From: JASHVB01 sp049522565
GTDB taxonomy: Bacteria; Pseudomonadota; Alphaproteobacteria; Acetobacterales; Acetobacteraceae
Reading direction: 5' to 3'
Length of the DNA stretch: 34,821 bases
Assembly: GCA_049522565.1 (NCBI GenBank)
Contig: JBEKNT010000017.1
Span: forward strand, 1-34,821
Position 1 is the stretch's first letter. Each line of letters opens with the position of its first letter. Below, in pieces: positions 8,213 through 15,562 of this stretch. The notes under the pieces were generated by a model. It searched no databases and was not told where the DNA came from. It was given only the letters and a program-made list of their open reading frames with translations. The position numbers were made by a program, and so were the translations under genes.

Positions 8213-8845
8213 ATGGCCAAAGGTCTGCTGTTCGTAGCATTCGACTTTTCGGGCGCGCACGCGGACGAGTTCCACGACTGGTACGACCTGGAGCACATTC
8301 CCGAGCGCCTGCGGGTGCCAGGCTTCATCAACGCCGAGCGTTGGATCGGCGACGACAGCCCAAAGATCGCCGTTGCCGCCTATGATCTCGACAGCCCGCG
8401 CGTGTTGTACAGCCCGCCCTACGAGGCGGTCGGCGGGGCCAATTCCTCGGTATGGACCAAGCGCGTCACCGCGATGTGCCAGCGGCTGATGCGCTATGAG
8501 GGCGAGCAATTGGTGCCGGGCGATGTCGCGGCACCAGCGGGTACGGGCGCGTTGCTGGCAGCGACGATGAACGTCGATCCGGCCGCCGAACACGAGTTCA
8601 ACGAGTGGTACAACACCGAGCACCTGCCGCAGCTTGCCGGCGTGCCCGGCGTGCTGTGCGCCCGCCGCTTCCGTGCGTCGGACATCGCGAGCGAGCGGAA
8701 ATATGTCGCGCTGTATCACCTGACCGGGCCGGACGTGTCGCGCTCGGAGGCCTGGAGCAAGGCGGCGGACACCGAATGGACCCGCCGGATGCGCCCGCAT
8801 TTCCGCGACATGCTGGTGCTGCGCTGCAAGCGCTACGTGCGGTGA
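8213..8845 (+). CDS. Tandem EthD/dimeric alpha-beta barrel-like protein
   Basis: A 210-residue protein made of two similar ferredoxin-like halves. Half one starts with LLFVAFDFSGAHADEFHDWY and contains DLEHIPERLRVPGF. Half two starts LLAATMNVDPAAEHEFNEWY and contains NTEHLPQLAGVPGV. The repeated pattern of a strand, then (F/E)xxWYxxEHxP, then xxVPG marks the EthD/DUF4286-like dimeric alpha-beta barrel superfamily, here fused as a tandem. An ATG with the strong ribosome site GGGAGGAAA precedes it. Such proteins often take part in breakdown or cyclisation of aromatic compounds, which fits the nearby P450, but no reaction can be assigned. Confidence 0.85.
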   Translation: MAKGLLFVAFDFSGAHADEFHDWYDLEHIPERLRVPGFINAERWIGDDSPKIAVAAYDLDSPRVLYSPPYEAVGGANSSVWTKRVTAMCQRLMRYEGEQLVPGDVAAPAGTGALLAATMNVDPAAEHEFNEWYNTEHLPQLAGVPGVLCARRFRASDIASERKYVALYHLTGPDVSRSEAWSKAADTEWTRRMRPHFRDMLVLRCKRYVR

Positions 8846-8850
8846 GCAAA

Positions 8851-9029
8851 CCTCTCCCGCGCGACACGCGGGAGACGTCGCCGCGAAGCGGCGGGTGAGG
8901 GTGATCGGGCCGGCACGCTGCCGACTTGCGCTGCGGGTGGCTTCCAGGGATCGAGACTGGACGCGGCACCCTCACCCTCGTGCGCTGACGCGCCCTTGAC
9001 CTCTCCCGCTGCCGCGGGAGAGGTTTTTT
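8851..9029. repeat. Nested GC-rich inverted-repeat block ending in a hairpin with T6
   Basis: Hairpin one (8853-8875) has nine-base perfect arms TCTCCCGCG/CGCGGGAGA. Hairpin two (9000-9023) has ten-base arms CCTCTCCCGC/GCGGGAGAGG followed by TTTTTT (9024-9029), a convincing plus-strand factor-independent terminator. Between them, GTGAGGGTG and CACCCTCACCC form an outer inverted pair, so the whole block is palindromic. The element lies after the EthD-like gene and intrudes into the 3' end of the EamA gene. It is of the CCTCTCCCGC type that recurs between genes in many proteobacteria; a related copy is at 5701-5728. Confidence 0.75.
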
Positions 9030-9940
9030 GTTTCCCGATGCCAGTTGTACAACCCCGCCGCGGCGACCACCGCCGCGCCGGCCAGCGTGCTCCAGCCGGG
9101 CACCTCGCCGAACACCACGAACCCCGCGACGCCGCCCCACAGCAGCATGGTGTATTCGTAGGGCGCCAACGCGGAAACCGGCGCCAGCGCATAGGCCCGG
9201 GCGAACACGCAATGCGCCAGCCCGGAGGACACGCCCAGCACCGCCAGCGCCAGCCACACCGCCGGACCGACACCGCCGACGCCCGGCAGCACCGTCAGCA
9301 ACGCCGCGCCGGCCACCCCGTGCGCCGCCAGTTGCCAGAACGCCTGACACTCCGGCGTCTCGGTCGCCGACAGCAGCCGCGTCATGATGCGCGTCACTGC
9401 CATGCCGACGGTGCCGGCCAGCAGCAGCGCCAGCATCGGGGTCCACGGCAGCCCGCCGGGCCGCAGCATCAGCAGCACGCCGCCGAATCCCACCGAGGTG
9501 GACAGCGCCCGCCGCCAGCGAATGCGCTCGCCGAGCAATGGCACCGCCAGCACCGTCATCAGCAGCGGCGCGATGTAACCCACGGCGTAGGTGTCGGCCA
9601 ACGCCATGACCCGCCAGGAATTATACCAACTCACCGACACGAAAGCGGCCAGCCCGGCGCGCGCCAGCACCCACCCCCTGCGCACCGGCAGCACGCGCCG
9701 CCACCCCGCAGGTCCGGGCCGTGCCGCCGCAACGGTCAACACCGCCGCCGCGCCGAAAATGCCGCGGCCGAGCATCACGCCGCCGACGCCAGCCGCCACC
9801 AGTGCCGACTTCGCCACCACGTCGCCGAGCGTCAGCACCAGGTAGGCCAGCACCGCCAGCGCGATGCCGCGCACCGTGTCGGCGGCATTGTCGGTCAGCG
9901 GCCGCAGCGCGACAGCCGCAACGGATAATGCGCCTCGCAT
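8972..9940 (-). CDS. EamA-family (DMT superfamily) transporter
   Basis: A 322-residue inner-membrane protein with about ten hydrophobic segments in two EamA halves. The first half begins near AVLAYLVLTLGDVVAKSAL and holds SWYNSWRVMALADTYAVGYI, the typical end of an EamA unit. The second half begins near MLALLLAGTVGMAV and ends in the paired strand-helix VSALAPYEYTMLLWG. Members export amino acids, nucleotides or drugs. The last 18 or so residues (after HRETKNLS) are Arg/Gly-rich and encoded by the palindromic repeat, so the ancestral protein probably ended earlier. The start ATG at 9940 lacks a clear ribosome site; a GTG near the first helix is an alternative. Confidence 0.87.
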   Translation of the reverse strand: MRGALSVAAVALRPLTDNAADTVRGIALAVLAYLVLTLGDVVAKSALVAAGVGGVMLGRGIFGAAAVLTVAAARPGPAGWRRVLPVRRGWVLARAGLAAFVSVSWYNSWRVMALADTYAVGYIAPLLMTVLAVPLLGERIRWRRALSTSVGFGGVLLMLRPGGLPWTPMLALLLAGTVGMAVTRIMTRLLSATETPECQAFWQLAAHGVAGAALLTVLPGVGGVGPAVWLALAVLGVSSGLAHCVFARAYALAPVSALAPYEYTMLLWGGVAGFVVFGEVPGWSTLAGAAVVAAAGLYNWHRETKNLSRGSGRGQGRVSARG

Positions 9941-9978
9941 CGGTGGTCAGTAACCCAATCATCGGCTACTGACCACCG
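9941..9978. repeat. 12-bp inverted repeat between EamA and methyltransferase genes
   Basis: CGGTGGTCAGTA (9941-9952) and TACTGACCACCG (9967-9978) are perfect reverse complements 14 bases apart. A third partial copy, CACTGACCACGA (9988-9999), directly abuts the methyltransferase start. The GGTCAGTGGTGAGT-type words match a widespread intergenic repeat type that translates to strings like VVSG, so this is probably a repeat remnant. An operator for the two divergent genes is a second possibility. Confidence 0.65.
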
Positions 9979-9999
9979 GCCACTCACCACTGACCACGA

Positions 10000-10713
10000 A
10001 TGGACCAGGCAGAATACGCGTTGATGGACGCAGCCGAGCACCGGCTGTGGTGGTATCGCGCCCTGCACGCGCGGCTGATCGAGGCTCTCGGCCTACGTGA
10101 AGGCCGGGTGCTGGACGCCGGCTGCGGCACCGGCGGCCTGCTGGCCACGCTGCGCGCAAGCCGTCCACAGCTCGACCTGGTGGGGCTGGAATGGTCCGCC
10201 TTCGCCGCCGCCCGGGCCGCCGCGAAATCCGCCGCCGCGGTGGCGCGCGGCAGTGTCAACGCCATGCCGTTCGCCGACGCCAGCTTCGACGCCGCCATCG
10301 CCGCCGACGTGGTGTGCCATGCGGCGGTGGACCCGGTGGGCGCGCTGGGCGAACTCCGGCGGGTCTTGCGGCCGGGCGGCCGGCTGGTGATCAACATGCC
10401 CGCCTACCGGTGGCTGCTGTCGGCGCATGACCGCCGCGTGCACAACGCCCGCCGCCACACCGCGCGGCAGACCGCAGCCCTGCTGCGCGACGCGGGTTTC
10501 ACCCGGGTCCGCACACGCTACTGGAACGGCCTGCTGCTGCCGGTCATGATAGCCCAGCGCAAACTGTTCTCCCGCGGCGACGCGGCCTCCGACGTTGCCC
10601 CATTTTCACCGTGGCTCGATGCCACATTGCATGGCATGACAGAGATCGAGCGCCGATTGCCATTCGCCTTGCCGTTCGGTGGTTCGGTGCTGGCGGTCGC
10701 GGAGTGCCCATGA
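10000..10713 (+). CDS. Class I SAM-dependent methyltransferase
   Basis: A 237-residue methyltransferase. Motif I VLDAGCGTGG (about residues 33-42) binds SAM. The post-I acidic position lies in DLVGLEWS, motif II-like MPFADASFDAAIAADV follows, and RRVLRPGGRLVINMPAYRWL is the typical motif III region of Methyltransf_11 proteins. The tail (LLLPVMIAQRKLFSR) is hydrophobic and may sit at the membrane. Its TGA stop overlaps the ATG of the glycosyltransferase (ATGA), so the two are co-translated. Context suggests it methylates a lipid-linked sugar or polyprenyl-linked intermediate, but this is inference. ATG at 10024 is an alternative start. Confidence 0.88.
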   Translation: MDQAEYALMDAAEHRLWWYRALHARLIEALGLREGRVLDAGCGTGGLLATLRASRPQLDLVGLEWSAFAAARAAAKSAAAVARGSVNAMPFADASFDAAIAADVVCHAAVDPVGALGELRRVLRPGGRLVINMPAYRWLLSAHDRRVHNARRHTARQTAALLRDAGFTRVRTRYWNGLLLPVMIAQRKLFSRGDAASDVAPFSPWLDATLHGMTEIERRLPFALPFGGSVLAVAECP

Positions 10714-11723
10714 ACGACGAGTCCCCTGTTCACCTGCAAACGCCGGCCGAGGCGCTGTCCCGCGCGGATGCCGCCCGGCCGGGCCTGTCGGTGGTCATTC
10801 CGGTGTATCGCGGTGCGACGACGATCGGCCACCTGGTGCAGGCCCTGTCGACACTGGAGCCGCAGGACGGCCTGGAGATCGTGCTGGTCAACGACGGCAG
10901 CCCGGACAATTCCGCCGAGGTCTGCGCCGCTCTGGTGGCCAGCATGCGCGTGCCGGTCACCTATCTGGAGCATGCGCGCAACTATGGCGAGCACAACGCG
11001 GTCATGACCGGCCTGCGGCACGCCGCCGGTCGCTTCGTCATAACCATGGATGACGACTTGCAGAATCCGCCGGACGAGGTCGTCCGGCTGTACGACCATG
11101 CCAGGCTGGGCAACTGGGACGTGGTCTATACGCGTTACGACAACAAGCAGCACGCCGGCTGGCGCAACCTGGGCAGCCGGTTCGCCAATGCGGTGGCCGA
11201 TCGATTGCTCGACAAGCCGAAAGGCCTGTACCTTTCGTCGTTCCGCTGCATGTCGGCCTTCGTGGTGCAGGCCGTCACCAGCTATGGCGGCCCCTACCCG
11301 TACGTGGACGGGCTGATCATGCAGGTCACGCAGCGCATCGACAGCATGACGGTGCGGCACCTGCCGCGCGCCGAAGGCCGCTCCAACTACACGCTGCGCC
11401 GGCTGGTACGGTTGTGGCTGAACCTGGTGACCAGCTTCTCGCTGGCGCCGCTGCGGTTCGCGGTTTTCGCCGGCGCAGCGATGGCAACCGCCGGCGCGAT
11501 TGGCGCCGTGGCGACGATCGCCGAGGCGCTGATCACCCGCGACACGCCGTCCGGCTGGGCTTCGACGATGACGGTGATCCTGCTGGTGTCCGGCGTGCAG
11601 TCGATGATGCTGGGGATCATCGGCGAATATGTCGGCCGTACCTTCCTCTCCGCCAACGGCAAGCCACAGGGCACGGTGCGCAGCATCCTGCGCAATACGC
11701 CAGCGGAACGGACGCGGGCATGA
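10710..11723 (+). CDS. Glycosyltransferase family 2, ArnC/GtrB-like polyprenyl-phosphate sugar transferase
   Basis: A 337-residue GT-A enzyme with two C-terminal membrane helices. Seen: SVVIPVYRGATTIG, NDGSPDNS, ARNYGEHNAVMTGL, then the metal-binding ITMDDDLQNPP, and AEGRSNYTLRRLVRLWLNL before the helices (about 245-310). This order matches ArnC and GtrB, which move a sugar from a nucleotide donor to undecaprenyl phosphate on the cytoplasmic side. The start is the ATG in the ATGA overlap with the methyltransferase. Its own stop overlaps the next ATG in the same way. With the small transporter downstream it forms a sugar-lipid synthesis and flipping unit. Confidence 0.92.
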   Translation: MNDESPVHLQTPAEALSRADAARPGLSVVIPVYRGATTIGHLVQALSTLEPQDGLEIVLVNDGSPDNSAEVCAALVASMRVPVTYLEHARNYGEHNAVMTGLRHAAGRFVITMDDDLQNPPDEVVRLYDHARLGNWDVVYTRYDNKQHAGWRNLGSRFANAVADRLLDKPKGLYLSSFRCMSAFVVQAVTSYGGPYPYVDGLIMQVTQRIDSMTVRHLPRAEGRSNYTLRRLVRLWLNLVTSFSLAPLRFAVFAGAAMATAGAIGAVATIAEALITRDTPSGWASTMTVILLVSGVQSMMLGIIGEYVGRTFLSANGKPQGTVRSILRNTPAERTRA

Positions 11724-12052
11724 GATTCTACTGGATCATGCTGGCAACGGCGATCGCGACCAGCATGGCGGGGCAGACCTTGCTGAAGGCCGGCGCCGGC
11801 GTGCCGAACTTCATCGCGCAACTGTTCGACCCGCGCACCCTTGCCGGCTTTGTGCTGTATGGCGGCGCCGCGGTGCTGTACATCGTGGCGCTGCGGCGCA
11901 TCCCGATGTCGGTGGCGCTGCCGTGCACCGCCGCATCCTATATCGCCGCCGCATTGATCGGCTATTACGCGTTTGCCGAACCGCTCGGCCCGGTCCGCAT
12001 CGGCGGCATCTCACTGATTTGCCTCGGCGTGGTGCTGTTGGCCACCGCATGA
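11720..12052 (+). CDS. Small multidrug-resistance-fold membrane protein, ArnE/ArnF-like flippase subunit
   Basis: A 110-residue protein with four membrane segments and the EamA/SMR layout: helix one contains ATSMAGQTLLKAGAG, helix two GFVLYGGAAVLYIVALRR, helix three SVALPCTAASYIAAALIGYY and helix four RIGGISLICLGVVLL. The sequence IPMSVALPCTAASYIAAALI is characteristic of ArnE/ArnF and related sugar-lipid flippases rather than drug pumps. Its ATG overlaps the glycosyltransferase stop. Only one subunit is encoded here, so it would act as a homodimer or need a partner elsewhere. Confidence 0.86.
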   Translation: MRFYWIMLATAIATSMAGQTLLKAGAGVPNFIAQLFDPRTLAGFVLYGGAAVLYIVALRRIPMSVALPCTAASYIAAALIGYYAFAEPLGPVRIGGISLICLGVVLLATA

Positions 12053-12115
12053 ACCATCTGCCCCACTGACAAAGGCCCGGCCACGACGCTGGCAGCCCGC
12101 CCGCGCCGCACCGCC

Positions 12116-12808
12116 TCAGCGACGCAGGATGAGGCTGCGGTCCGCGCTTGGCGCGGCGAAGGCGCCGTACACCGTATTGCTCGGTGCGAAGTCGTTATAG
12201 GCTTGCGTGCGCTGGGCAAAGTCGCGATACGCCACCGCCAGGCCGAGGCCCCAGTTCGCCGACGGATCCTGCCAAAGCGCCAGCACCCGCCGGCGATAAT
12301 CGGCACCGAGCGCGGCGGTCTGCGAATGATAGGCAGCGATCGCGCCCGACCAGTCACGGCTGCCGGCATGCAGCGCGTTCAGGAAATGCGCCGCGTATTG
12401 CGCATTGGCGCGCGGGTCGAACGCCTCCTCCAGCGAGGCGAACGCCGTCGGGTGGAACATCAGGTTGACCTGCATGCAGCCCACGTCGATCGATCGCACG
12501 CCACGTGCCTGCAACGTCCGGACCGCGGCGACAGCCTCCGCCTTGCTCGCGAAGAACGCGCCCACGCCGTCGGCGTTGATGGTCCAGGGCCAAGGTTGCA
12601 GGTGCCCTGTTGACGGATCGGGACGGCCGCTCTCGACCTCGCCTATTGCCTCCAGCAGATGCGGCGGCAAGCGCAACGCGTTTTCCGCGGTCGTGATCGC
12701 GGCATCGCACGGCGCCGATGAGCGGGGCACGCCCGGTACCGCCCGCGCCACCGCGAACGGCAGGCAGAGCAACAGCAGCGCGAGCAGGCAGCGGAACGGA
12801 ACCGGCAT
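12116..12808 (-). CDS. Secreted lytic transglycosylase (SLT domain)
   Basis: A 230-residue periplasmic peptidoglycan-cleaving enzyme. The ATG at 12808 gives a good signal peptide, MPVPFRCLLALLLLCLPFAV, with cleavage near ARA (residue 23). The catalytic glutamate is E59 in LLEAIGEVESG. The following SIDVGCMQVNLMFHPTAF is the conserved substrate-groove block of this SLT subgroup, and AAYHSQTAALGADYRRRVLA closes the domain. A longer upstream reading would bury the signal peptide and is rejected. Such enzymes make gaps in the wall for envelope machines. It is divergent from the EBP gene, and a role in EPS export is only suggested by position. Confidence 0.9.
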   Translation of the reverse strand: MPVPFRCLLALLLLCLPFAVARAVPGVPRSSAPCDAAITTAENALRLPPHLLEAIGEVESGRPDPSTGHLQPWPWTINADGVGAFFASKAEAVAAVRTLQARGVRSIDVGCMQVNLMFHPTAFASLEEAFDPRANAQYAAHFLNALHAGSRDWSGAIAAYHSQTAALGADYRRRVLALWQDPSANWGLGLAVAYRDFAQRTQAYNDFAPSNTVYGAFAAPSADRSLILRR

Positions 12809-13274
12809 TCGGCCGCTATGCGCACGAAAACGTGTGCAAGGCCAGAAAAATCTCGTGCCCAGTCCCTCGCGCTGCCCGCGGCCGCTATCGCAAATCCGCG
12901 TGCGCGGGAGATGGCCGGGTTGCAACCGCGCCGCATCCCGATTCAATTGCAGATGATCGCATTTTTCCTGACACGCATCGATATCGGGTGAAATCTGCCG
13001 AGTGACATACCGCGGCCGTGCGTTCGTCTCTTCGACAAACTCACTTCGGCTTGAGCTTACGCGCGTGAAAGCATTTTGCAACCGCGCATCGCACGCCGTC
13101 CGCGAAGTTCGACGATTGAATGACCACCCACCACGCGGACGTGATGGCGCAAGCCTCGGGTTTCCGCGTACACGCTACGCTGCAACGGGCGAACGTTACC
13201 GTCACACGCGCATAACGTGAGCGGTTCCGCAAAAGCCTTGTTCGCTGCCAACCTGCCTAAGCATCGGGGCCCGC
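12809..13274. other. Divergent intergenic region upstream of lytic transglycosylase and EBP genes
   Basis: These 466 bases should hold promoters for both flanking genes. I see no convincing ORF, no RNA gene and no -24/-12 element, so the activator gene itself does not appear to be sigma-54 dependent. A strict -35/-10 pair is not obvious either. Confidence 0.5.
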
Positions 13275-14486
13275 ATGGTTCTCCTGAACAGTCCTGCGTC
13301 CACAGTCCGCGTCACGCTGAACGACCTTTCGCGCCTGCCCGTCGAGCGGCTGGCGCGTCTTCTGCTGGAGCATGCCGCCGAAGATCCCATGCTGCTCACC
13401 CGTCTGCATGCGACCATCGAGGAGAGCACGCCGACCGTCGCCGCGCCCGCACCGGTGTCATCGCGTCCCGGGCTCGCCGACGTCGTTGGCGAAAGCCCCG
13501 CCATGCGTCACGTCGCGGAGCTTATCAAGCGCTTCACCCGCACCGACGAACAGGTGCTGATCACCGGCGAAAGCGGCACCGGCAAGGAACTCGCCGCGCG
13601 CGCCATCCATGCCGGCTCCCGTCGGCGCGAAGGCCCCTTCGTTGCAGTCAACTGTGCCGCGATTCCATCGAACCTCGTCGCGTCAGAGTTGTTCGGTTAT
13701 GAGAAAGGCGCCTTCACGGGGGCGAACGCGCGCACCAAGGGACAGATCGAGCATGCCCATGGCGGCACGCTGTTCCTGGACGAAATCGGCGACATGCCGG
13801 TGGACCTGCAAGGCCATCTGCTGCGCTTCCTGCAGGATGGGCAGATCGTGCGGGTCGGCGGTCGCGAGGCGATCAAGGTTGACGTGCGCATCGTGTCGGC
13901 AACCAACGTGCGGCTGCGCGAGGCCATTGCCGAAGGGCGGTTCCGCGAGGACCTGTATTACCGCCTGAACGTGTTGACGCTGCCACTGCCTCCGCTGCGC
14001 GAGCGGCTGGACGACATCGAACCGCTGGCGCGCCATTTCCTCCAGACCGCGGCACGGGATTTTGGCCGCAGCGTCACGGATTTCGATGCCGACGCACTGG
14101 CCGCGCTGCGCCGCCATGCCTGGCCCGGCAACGTGCGCGAGCTGATGTCCATGGTCCGCCGCGCGGTGGTGATCGGCGACGGCGACACGGTTAAGCTGCA
14201 CGACCTGATGGGCATTGAGGACATGAAGCGGCCGGCGCTCATGCTGAGCGCCAGGCCGTTGCCGCGCGCCGGATCAACCGAGGAGCGGGACGCTCTGCTG
14301 GCAGCCCTGGCGCGCCATGGCGAGAACGTGACGTTGACCGCACAGGAACTCGGCGTGTCGCGCGTCACGCTGTATCGCATGCTGCGGCGGCATGCGGTGT
14401 CGCTCGATCGCGGATTGAAAGAGCCGCCGATGACCCGAAGCAGCAGCCCGCAACCGATGTATCGGATCGGCGCCGTCGTCGAGTAG
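13275..14486 (+). CDS. Sigma-54-dependent transcriptional activator (enhancer-binding protein) without sensor domain
   Basis: A 403-residue bacterial EBP. The AAA+ domain (about 68-295) has Walker A GESGTGKE (98-105), the sigma-54-contacting loop GAFTGA (145-150), Walker B GGTLFLDE (163-170) and RLNVLTLPLPPLRER. A Fis-type helix-turn-helix lies at about 340-372 (NVTLTAQELGVSRVTLYRML). The N-terminus is only about 65 residues: a short helical stretch (DLSRLPVERLARLLLEHAAE) and a Pro/Ala linker. There is no receiver, GAF or PAS domain. It should open sigma-54 promoters, and several such promoter sequences lie in this window. Its activity may be controlled by a partner protein or by expression level. 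Confidence 0.93.
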   Translation: MVLLNSPASTVRVTLNDLSRLPVERLARLLLEHAAEDPMLLTRLHATIEESTPTVAAPAPVSSRPGLADVVGESPAMRHVAELIKRFTRTDEQVLITGESGTGKELAARAIHAGSRRREGPFVAVNCAAIPSNLVASELFGYEKGAFTGANARTKGQIEHAHGGTLFLDEIGDMPVDLQGHLLRFLQDGQIVRVGGREAIKVDVRIVSATNVRLREAIAEGRFREDLYYRLNVLTLPLPPLRERLDDIEPLARHFLQTAARDFGRSVTDFDADALAALRRHAWPGNVRELMSMVRRAVVIGDGDTVKLHDLMGIEDMKRPALMLSARPLPRAGSTEERDALLAALARHGENVTLTAQELGVSRVTLYRMLRRHAVSLDRGLKEPPMTRSSSPQPMYRIGAVVE

Positions 14487-14488
14487 CG

Positions 14489-14845
14489 TTACGCTTGGTC
14501 TTGCACGGCTGGTTCGCGCGGATAGATCAGGTCCAGCGCGGCGGCGAGGCTGGGAACGCGCGCCGAAACGGCGCTGTCGCCGCAGGATGCGACCGCCCAG
14601 GAGCCGGCACGGCCGACGATCAGCCAGGACGCCAGCAGGTGTCCCGATTTGAACACGCCGATGATGGTTTCCGTTCCGAGGCCCGGCCATGGCCGGATTC
14701 CGAGATCTTCCGCGGTGTCGATGCCGCCCTCGTGCGCGGCCGCGATCCAGCCGGCCAAGGTTCGGCGTTCGAGGGTACTGAGCCCACCGAACGCGCTGGC
14801 GGTTGCGGGAAACACCGGTTGGGCTTGTCCGAACTCCATTTCCAT
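14489..14845 (-). CDS. Unknown 118-residue protein, probable sigma-54 target
   Basis: A 118-residue soluble protein with no membrane segment, signal peptide or family I recognise. It has an N-terminal helical part (GLSTLERRTLAGWIAAAHEG) and a strand-rich middle with TIIGVFKSGHLLASWLIVGR, which reads like a small alpha/beta domain. The start ATG at 14845 has only a weak ribosome site; a second ATG lies two codons on. Reality is supported by position: its stop is two bases from the EBP stop (convergent), and a -24/-12 promoter with one mismatch (14945-14959) points at it. It could modulate the sensor-less EBP, but that is conjecture. Confidence 0.7.
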   Translation of the reverse strand: MEMEFGQAQPVFPATASAFGGLSTLERRTLAGWIAAAHEGGIDTAEDLGIRPWPGLGTETIIGVFKSGHLLASWLIVGRAGSWAVASCGDSAVSARVPSLAAALDLIYPREPAVQDQA

Positions 14846-15166
14846 CCCATCACAAAGTGCGGCCGGTCGCGCGATCCGACCTTTTCCCTGACCCGGCGGC
14901 TGGCGCGCTCGTTTCCTGTCGCCTTCTCTGGGATACAGTCTGTAGCAAAGCCTATGCCAGCTTCACCGTTTGTTGTCGGTAACTTTGTCCCGCCGCACGC
15001 GGCGTCGGACGCGACATCGACGGGGCAAGGGTTTGCGTGGCCGTCAGGGCTGCGGCGTCAAGCGGGCCGCATGGAACTCGCTGGCGTGTGGCAATATTCA
15101 CACAGCGCCCTTCACGTGACTGCGATACAGCGGCTTGACGTCACGCGCGACGTCAACCGGTGCGAC
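14846..15166. other. Intergenic region with sigma-54 promoter
   Basis: About 320 bases between two minus-strand small genes. It holds the -24/-12 element at 14945-14959. The remaining 200 bases upstream could carry an enhancer site for the EBP, but I could not pick out an inverted repeat shared with the other sigma-54 promoters. A plus-strand reading frame runs through it without protein-like character. Confidence 0.5.
14945..14959 (-). promoter_or_regulatory. Sigma-54 (-24/-12) promoter for the 118-residue protein gene
   Basis: Read on the minus strand: TGGCAT-AGGCT-TTGC, followed by T. This matches TGGCAC-N5-TTGC at nine of ten fixed bases, with the invariant GG and GC exactly ten bases apart. 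Transcription would begin near 14933, about 88 bases before the ATG at 14845. Confidence 0.75.
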
Positions 15167-15418
15167 TCAGATCACCGTGCGCAGCAGAGTCCACGCGCCA
15201 TACAAGGCCATGCTGCTGAGCAGACCGGAGCCGACCATCAGGGCCAGGGCGATGCGACGGTCACGCCGCTGCAATCTGTTCCCCTGGCGTTCCAGCAGGT
15301 CCGCACCATCCTGCAACGGCCGAGGGTCATGCGCCTCGCGCCGGGCCACCACCGTCAGCCGGGTCGGCGGTTCGGCAACAAACCCATCCAACGAGGTCGA
15401 GCTATGGCTTGCGGACAT
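15167..15418 (-). CDS. Small single-helix tail-anchored protein, unknown
   Basis: An 83-residue protein with a hydrophilic, Arg-rich N-terminal part and one membrane helix near the C-terminus (about 57-80, with ALALMVGSGLLSSMALYGAW). A good ribosome site, AGAGGAA, lies about nine bases before the ATG at 15418. With so short a tail after the helix, the N-terminus is likely cytoplasmic. No family is recognised. It lies about 320 bases upstream of the 118-residue gene on the same strand. Confidence 0.65.
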   Translation of the reverse strand: MSASHSSTSLDGFVAEPPTRLTVVARREAHDPRPLQDGADLLERQGNRLQRRDRRIALALMVGSGLLSSMALYGAWTLLRTVI

Positions 15419-15562
15419 AGGGAACGTTCCTCTAGGGCTTACGTGTCAACAACGCACCGATAGCATAATACTGCCAAGGTTTCGTCACTAATTCGGTTAT
15501 GTAGCACAGAATCGTGATCATGGCTAATCACAAACGGCGCCGCGCTTGCATCACGGCAATCC

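Noticed and set aside
14495..15463. A 322-codon plus-strand frame opposite the two small minus-strand genes.
   Set aside because: Low-complexity Arg/Gln/Gly composition with no domain; it shadows the minus-strand genes and crosses a sigma-54 promoter.
15463..15476. TGGCAG...ATGC on the minus strand upstream of the 83-residue protein gene, resembling a sigma-54 promoter.
   Set aside because: The GG and GC are nine bases apart, not ten. This spacing is normally inactive, so it was not counted.
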